DNA from: Paguma larvata | Lineage: Eukaryota; Chordata; Mammalia; Carnivora; Viverridae | DNA length: 64,000 nt | Assembly (NCBI GenBank): GCA_030068075.1 | Contig: CM057835.1 | Coordinates: 20,547,957-20,611,956 of the forward strand | Reading direction: 5' to 3' | Shown: positions 58,501-64,000 of the stretch, one piece after another | How the letters are laid out: each line of letters starts with the position of its first letter | How positions within the stretch are numbered: the stretch's first letter is position 1 | The notes under the pieces: generated by a model | Seen by the model: only the letters and a program-made list of their open reading frames with translations | What the model was told of the DNA's origin: nothing | Database searches by the model: none | Made by a program: the position numbers and the translations under genes

Positions 58501-58699
58501 AGAATTTTTTTTTAAGTTTATTTCTTTTTGAGAGAAAGAGACAGGATGTGAGTGGGAGAGGGAAACACAGAATCTGAAGCAGGCTCCAGGCTCTGAGCTG
58601 TCAGCATAGAGCCTGACATGGGGCTCAAACTCACAAACAGTGAGATCATGACCTGAGCTGAAGTCGGAGGCTTAACTGACTGAGCCACCCAGGCACCCC
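58501..58699 (-). mobile_element. CAN-SINE
   Basis: Reverse complement: AGGGGTGCCTGGGTGGCTCA, GTTTGAGCCCC B-box region, complete body, A tail. No clear target-site duplication; an (ATT)n run at 58461-58483 lies just to the left. Confidence 0.95.
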
Positions 58700-61185
58700 T
58701 AAATTAATTTTAAAAGATGCACATATCTTTTAACCCTAGATTTAAATGGTAGGAAGTTACCATTCATACACGTTGCACAAATCCAAGGGTGATTATTGCA
58801 GCACTAAAGTAATAAGAAGGAAGCACAGAAACCAATATAAACACCCTCAAGAGAGCACTCCTCTATTATGTTATATTATGCATATGACAAAATACTACAG
58901 AATTTAAACAAATTGGCATAAATCTATACATGCTGATATAGAAAGATCTGGGAGAATATGTTCCCCAAAACTCCAAGGCACAGAAGTGAATAATACATAA
59001 TATGATGGCATTTTTGTAAGTGGTAACTACATATACAATTTTTCCTTCCTATGTCCTTTTACTAAGTCTGTTTATTTTGTGTGTGTTTATACAAATTCTG
59101 AAAGTGTGTTTAAGAAAATATAAACAGTGGTTATCTCTGTGAGTGGCACTGACGATTGCTGGGTGTGGAGGTACTTTTACCACTCAATTTATATACTCTT
59201 TATTGTTTGAATGTTTTTAAACTATTTGCCTGCATTACTATTATAATGACGATGAAAGAGTAGAAAACGAAAATAATTCCAGTGTGAAGAATGGAAGTTG
59301 TAACTCAAGCATTAGTTCTTCTTGCTCCTGTAATGTTCATCAAACTTAGCACTTTGGGAAAAGGGACTATGGATGGAGATGGGGAACCTGCTCTGTGGCC
59401 CCCTCCCCTGCTGTTCATTTGGCTGTTGCTGTACATTGTTAAGAGGCCTGTGCGGTTGTCCCTGGTGCTGATACTCCCCTACCCCTGGAAAGCCTCCTGC
59501 CCCCTGCTCATATTACTGCTGGTCGCTTTGTAGCTTCTGGAAAACACAGTTCACTTGAATTAAGGCCGTGTCAGGTGCCATGTTATGGGGAAGATGGGCA
59601 TAGAGTTTGTGAAGTGGCATCTGTGTTTCTCACCCTGCCTCCAGCCAGAGTTGGCTATGGATTTTCCCTTATTCTTTAAATACCACTGTGCGGACTGCAT
59701 GATGAAAGAGAATTATAATTGTAGGGTAGAGAAAATGCCTAGAGCTGGAAGCCATACATGGCTTTTCCTCTAGTCCAAGGAAAGCACAGCCAAGAATTTA
59801 AACCCTTTTCTGGGTATCCCTTGTGTACATCCACTGTTCAAAAATTGGCTCTGTCGCCTGCTCTGCATGATCCCTCCTTCCTCTTGTGCACGGTGCCAAC
59901 TTCTACCAACCCCTGGGAAAACTCATTCTCTGTTCAGTGTGCCCAAGAAGACTAATTGTTAAGCAATAATAATCCTCTATTTCTTCCTTAGCGATGCGAC
60001 CCCAAAGTTATTAGATATAGTATTTTTTTCCAGTTGAAGAACTGACATTTCCTACACCTCCACCATCTAGAGAGGCCAAGGAGAGGCATGTTGGGTGGGA
60101 CTTTGGGGAAATATTTTTAAGGATGACTTACTCGGATAGGCAGCATGTGATTTTTGGCTTTCTTCCCTTCTGCGCCTTCTTGCCTAGTGCTCAGCTGTGA
60201 TGGCTGGAACTTGAGTAGTCATCTTAGACCATTGAAGGACATGAGGAAGAAAGCTGACATTGAGAATGGTAGATGAAAGAGTGAAAGCACCAGATACTGT
60301 GAGGCCACCCTAGCAGTATGGCAACCTGCCTCTAGTTCATTTTATTTGAGGGAAAAATAAACTCTTATGTATTTAAACTGTGATAATTCTCTCTATTGCA
60401 AGTAACGTAATACTAATGACCTGAATCCACCTGACCAACTCCAGTATATTTTCCAAGTGTAACTTAGCAGTGAAAAGCATGAATACCTTGGGTAGATCAA
60501 AAACTGGTAAAGAAATAGAGCCATGGGCCTGCTTTGGTTTTCCAATCTCTATCGATATAGTATAGGCTGGGCATAGTTTGGTTCCCTTTGAAATCTCATC
60601 TGGAATTTGTTGGAAACACATTTCTTTATTTTTTCCAATTACAGAGCAGTAACTTAAAATATTTTTTATGACTAGTGTCCTAATGGAATGCTTCCGGATT
60701 ATGTGCATTTTGCTCACATTAGCTCAGTTCATCCTCACACCAGGCCTGTGAATAACTCTCACAATGGAGAGTGTTTCACCTTGCTATGCAGAGCAGTACT
60801 GATTTCTTTCATTTGCAATTCTTCCCTCCTATTTTGTAGGGAGGGTGATGCATGAATTGCTGGCCTTTAAAAATATGCCCAGTCCTGACCCAAGGAATAA
60901 GGATCACTTACCAGACCTAGTGATAAAATACTCTTAAAAGAATTTGTTTCAGTTCTTAGGCAAGGTCCATGGCTTGTCCATAATCTCTGACAGTGGTGGG
61001 GTAGGGTGAGTGGATGAATTCCACACATTCAATTGCAGATACAAGAAGAAGTATTTCAAGAATGGGTGAGTCGGTTGCCTTTACCCTTACCAAGTGCTTA
61101 CAGATATAAACTGTGTGTGGCAAATGTTCAAAGCCCCCTTCAAGTATCCAATAAAAAGACAGTTCCCTATGACTACAGGAACTGC
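58700..61185. other. No recognised repeat or gene, 2.5 kb
   Basis: Frames of 60-114 codons exist (for example 59291-59533 plus, 60373-60717 minus), but none is recognisable. A faint antisense MIR trace may lie at 60690-60770. Confidence 0.45.
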
Positions 61186-61427
61186 CTCTCTCTCTCTCTC
61201 TCTCTCTCTTTTAAGTTTCTTTATTTATTTTGAGAGAGAGAGAGAGAGAGAGAGAAACAGAGTGCATGCACACTGGAGGGGAAGAGAGGGAGAGAGATTC
61301 CAAAGTAGGCTCCATTCAGTGTGGCCCCACACATTGCCTGACACCAGGCTTGAACTCATGAGAAGATTATGACCTGAGCAGATTTCAAGAGTCGGGGGCT
61401 TAACCCACTGAGCTACCCACATGCCCT
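61186..61427 (-). mobile_element. CAN-SINE with flanking (CT)n
   Basis: In reverse complement it starts GGGCATGTGGGTAGCTCAGT and has the tRNA-derived part, a CT body that is (GA)n on the plus strand (61232-61255) and an A tail. A plus-strand (CT)n (61186-61209) adjoins the tail. Diverged, with no clear target-site duplication. Confidence 0.92.
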
Positions 61428-61615
61428 GAAACCTCCTTGTCTTTGAATGTCTTGCTGCTAGTCATGCCCTGTCATCTGAGATTTCCACAGGACATATTAA
61501 TTTGAGTTAATTAAGGCTTTGAGACCTCTGTAAATACTTACATGTTATAGGAAAGATATTAAAATGTTAAATAATTTCGATCCATAAACTGGATATTAAA
61601 AAGTTGAGCTACCGA

Positions 61616-61832
61616 GGGGCACCTGGGTGGCTCTGTTGGGTAAGCATCTGGTTCTTGATTTCGGCTCAGGTCTTGATCTCAGAGTTCGTGGGTTGGAGCC
61701 CCACATCAGGCTCTGCACAGACAGCACAGAGCCTGCTTGAGATTCTCTCTCTCCCTCTCTCCCTGCTCCTCCCCTGCTCATGTGCTCTGTTTCTCTCTCT
61801 CTTAAAATAAATAAATAAACTTAATTTTTTTT
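61616..61832 (+). mobile_element. CAN-SINE, 16-bp target-site duplication
   Basis: GGGGCACCTGGGTGGCTCTG head, GTGGGTTGGAGCCCC B-box region, CT-rich body, AATAAATAAATAAAC tail. AAAGTTGAGCTACCGA (61600-61615) and AAAGTCGAGCTATCGA (61833-61848) flank it with two transitions. Confidence 0.96.
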
Positions 61833-61848
61833 AAAGTCGAGCTATCGA

Positions 61849-63625
61849 TCTCTTTACAGCAGATAGGTATGCATGGGAATGGTCAGGTAAACTTTTATTT
61901 GGTGGCAGGAAGCAGAAACGTGCTCATGCCCAGCATCCTTACATCCTGGGCATGTGAAAGTAAGAAGCAGTAGTGAGAACATGTGGTACTTGGATTAGGT
62001 CTAGAGGCCAATGGCATATAAAATTCATGATTCAGCTATAAGTTGGCCCTATGTATTCTTGTATGGGCTGTATGTTCAGGTAGTTTAAACTCTGTGTTTC
62101 TTTAGACCCCAAGCAGAGTTACATGATTTGACAGAGAAAGTATTTTATTAATAATTTCAGAATGCATGCCTGTTGATATCTGCTCTTTAATATTTTTTTA
62201 AATTTACTTTAATGTAAGAAATGATTTTTAAAAAGCCATAAGATCCAACTTTAGGAATAAAGATTTTAAAAAGTACGAGTAAGCTATTGTCTTCCCTAGT
62301 ACTGTGCAGGATGAATAAATCTCCCCAAATACACTTTACGTGTTTAATGTTTTTGAATGCGTACAATTCAATCTTGAGTTACCTGTTAGGACATTATTTC
62401 TGGCTAAAAGACTTAAAATTGGATGTTACAGGTGACAGATCTGTATTTGTATAGCAATTTCATGCTTCAGAAAAACAGCTTCTTATAATACTTGATTACC
62501 AAATTATGTTGTGTATAAAAATACATAAATGTGAGCGCCAGTGTTGTTTCAATGCCTGGAGAAAAGAAATTGGGAAGCCTAGAAATGAGACCCAAAAAGC
62601 AAAATCAGTATCAATTGTTTAAGGAGATTCATTTGCCTGTTTTAAGCCATATTGATAGCGAAGCCAAGAAGTGAAATTTCTAAATTATGAGTCATATAAT
62701 AATCACGGAGAGAGTTGATTTCTTTAATCCAAAGTCTTTTAAATAAGTGACATGTAAAATGATTGGTACAGGGAGGTGACTTCAGTGACTTCATGCCGGC
62801 ATCTGTGTGGATTGGGGATGTTGGGAACATCTTTTGTGGACATAAGTTACAGGGTTTAAATACAGCCACTGAAGAACAAAGGGACCACAGATAACAATGA
62901 AACTGACTTGGACTGGGAAAAACAACAGAAAACAAAAATAAAATTTCTTCCCGATTTCCTTTTGCTTTGAAAAATGGTCGTCTATGGCTAGTTGCACCGA
63001 ATGTATAATAAAATAACTTGTTTTTTCTTGATGAAGAGTGTTTTATGCTTCTGGGAACTGTGTTGGACAATTCACAGGCATGTTAAAATAGAGCCTGATG
63101 CACCCTCGATCTTAAATTATTTTGGTCATATTTTGCTGACATGATCCTTGAAGCTTTTGCTGCCAGAATCTATTAGAAGAATAAAACAGGTTTAGTGAGT
63201 ACCCAAAGAGAAAAACAAACAAATAGACACATATGCATATCAAAATCAATATCATAAAATGGCAAGCACCCCCGTTTGCCCTGAAGTTTCTCTAGGTTTT
63301 ATCACATGCTATACCAGAGAGCTATAAAGTGGTTTACTCTGCTCTCATTTGGGGAGATTGGGTGAGAGAGCTATGGATCAGAAACTCATGGAACAAAGGG
63401 AAAATGGTTCAAAAGTGAGAGAAGAATAAAGAGCTGAAAGAATTTGAAAAGCGTGTTTTGGGTGTATGTGTTTGAAAACATAGCCAAAGGCAAGCTTTTT
63501 ATTTGCTTTATCAGAAAGAATTCTGGCCTCATGGAAGGGATTGGTGTTAAGCCTGGATCCTACTGTAAGAGTTTAGTACCCTCTTTATTCCTGTTTCCTC
63601 CTTTCTGAACGTGATCCATTTTGCC
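61849..63625. other. No recognised repeat or gene, 1.8 kb
   Basis: Includes the longest minus-strand frame outside repeats (142 codons, 62642-63070), which I do not recognise and do not consider a gene. Confidence 0.45.
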
Positions 63626-63629
63626 TTGT

Positions 63630-63790
63630 GAACTGGTTTGGACAGTGTTTATCCCCAACTTGGGGTCCACTCGGAACCTCGGCATGTGACTATTTGGAAA
63701 TAGAGTCTTTGCCATTGGGATTAAGCTAAAATAAGGTCATGCTTGGTTGGAGTGGATTGTTTTTCTCATTTCTTATAAGATTCTTATATT
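63630..63790 (+). mobile_element. MLT1-type LTR, 5' part
   Basis: GGGTCCACTCGGAACCTCGGCATGTGACTATTTGGAAATAGAGTCTTTG and AAGCTAAAATAAGGTCATGC follow the 5' half of MLT1 ('…cctcagaatgtgactgtatttggagatagggtctttaaagaggtaattaagttaaaatgaggtcat'), in the opposite orientation to the copy at 41.5 kb. Confidence 0.7.
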
Positions 63791-63859
63791 TACAAAAATT
63801 ACAAGAGCACAGGGTTTCCTGCAATTGTTTTAAGTTGCATTTTTCTATATTTTAATTTT

Positions 63860-64000
63860 GTTTCCAATGCCTTTATTGAGATATAATTGACATACAAAAA
63901 GCTGTACATATTTAATGTTCACAAACTTGAGGGGTTTAAAGATAAATATACACTTCAAAACTGTTACCATGATGTAAACCATAAACATACCCATCACCTG
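63860..64000 (-). mobile_element. L1M 3' end (antisense), runs off the window
   Basis: TTTATTGAGATATAATTGACATAC followed by CACTTCAAAACTGTTACCATG and CATACCCATCACC is the reverse complement of the L1M terminus. It continues past the right end. Confidence 0.65.

Noticed and set aside
62642..63070. 142-codon minus-strand frame outside repeats
   Set aside because: The protein is not recognisable, has mixed composition, and no promoter, splice or conservation evidence is visible. A frame of this length can occur by chance in 64 kb.

Overview
This window is nuclear DNA of a carnivore, most likely a cat (Felidae). The main evidence is a set of about sixteen tRNA-Lys-derived CAN-SINE copies, plus one short fragment, in the felid form (SINEC_Fc-like). 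Their head reads like GGGGCACCTGGGTGGCTCAG, followed by an A box, a B box, a CT-rich body and an AATAAA-containing A tail. Two 5'-truncated L1 copies also carry the carnivore-type L1 3' end. Older pan-mammalian repeats (MIR, L2, MLT1/MaLR-like LTRs, L1M) fill much of the rest. Nothing bacterial or viral was seen.

No protein-coding gene, RNA gene or CpG island could be supported. The open reading frames are short and unspliced, or fall in repeats such as L1 ORF2 remnants or a CTTT/CCTT tract that reads as a fake Leu-Pro-Ser-Phe protein. The window looks intergenic or deep-intronic. There is therefore no operon or pathway to describe; the history is one of layered transposition.

Layout. 1-13 kb: mostly unassigned unique-looking sequence with three SINEs, an uncertain old repeat (3.35-3.78 kb), an L2 piece, a MIR and TG microsatellites. 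13-16.3 kb: an L2 split by one L1M insertion that carries a 5' inversion and target-site duplications, then a second L2. 17.7-22.7 kb: L2, MIRs and SINEs, and two nearly identical 40-bp direct repeats 1.2 kb apart. 24.7-25.3 kb: a MIR, then two SINEs head to head. 25.8-29.4 kb: an L2, then an old L1M interrupted by a young carnivore L1 (reverse transcriptase FADD motif still readable) and by a roughly 755-bp LTR-like element. 31.4-33.3 kb: a 509-nt uninterrupted homopyrimidine tract, an old L1-like segment and an MLT1 LTR. 38-42 kb: an LTR-like remnant, L2 and a near full-length MLT1 LTR. 44.1-48.0 kb: a large antisense ancient L1 with three SINE insertions. 48.4 kb: a long near-perfect inverted repeat, the most unusual structure seen. 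48.8-56.3 kb: L1 3' ends, MIRs, LTR-like remnants and SINEs. 56-61 kb: mostly unassigned. 61.2-64 kb: two SINEs, an MLT1 fragment and an L1M 3' end running off the window.

Repeat names come from recognising consensus-like text by eye, so subfamilies and the edges of old repeats are approximate. Edges given with target-site duplications are exact to a few bases.
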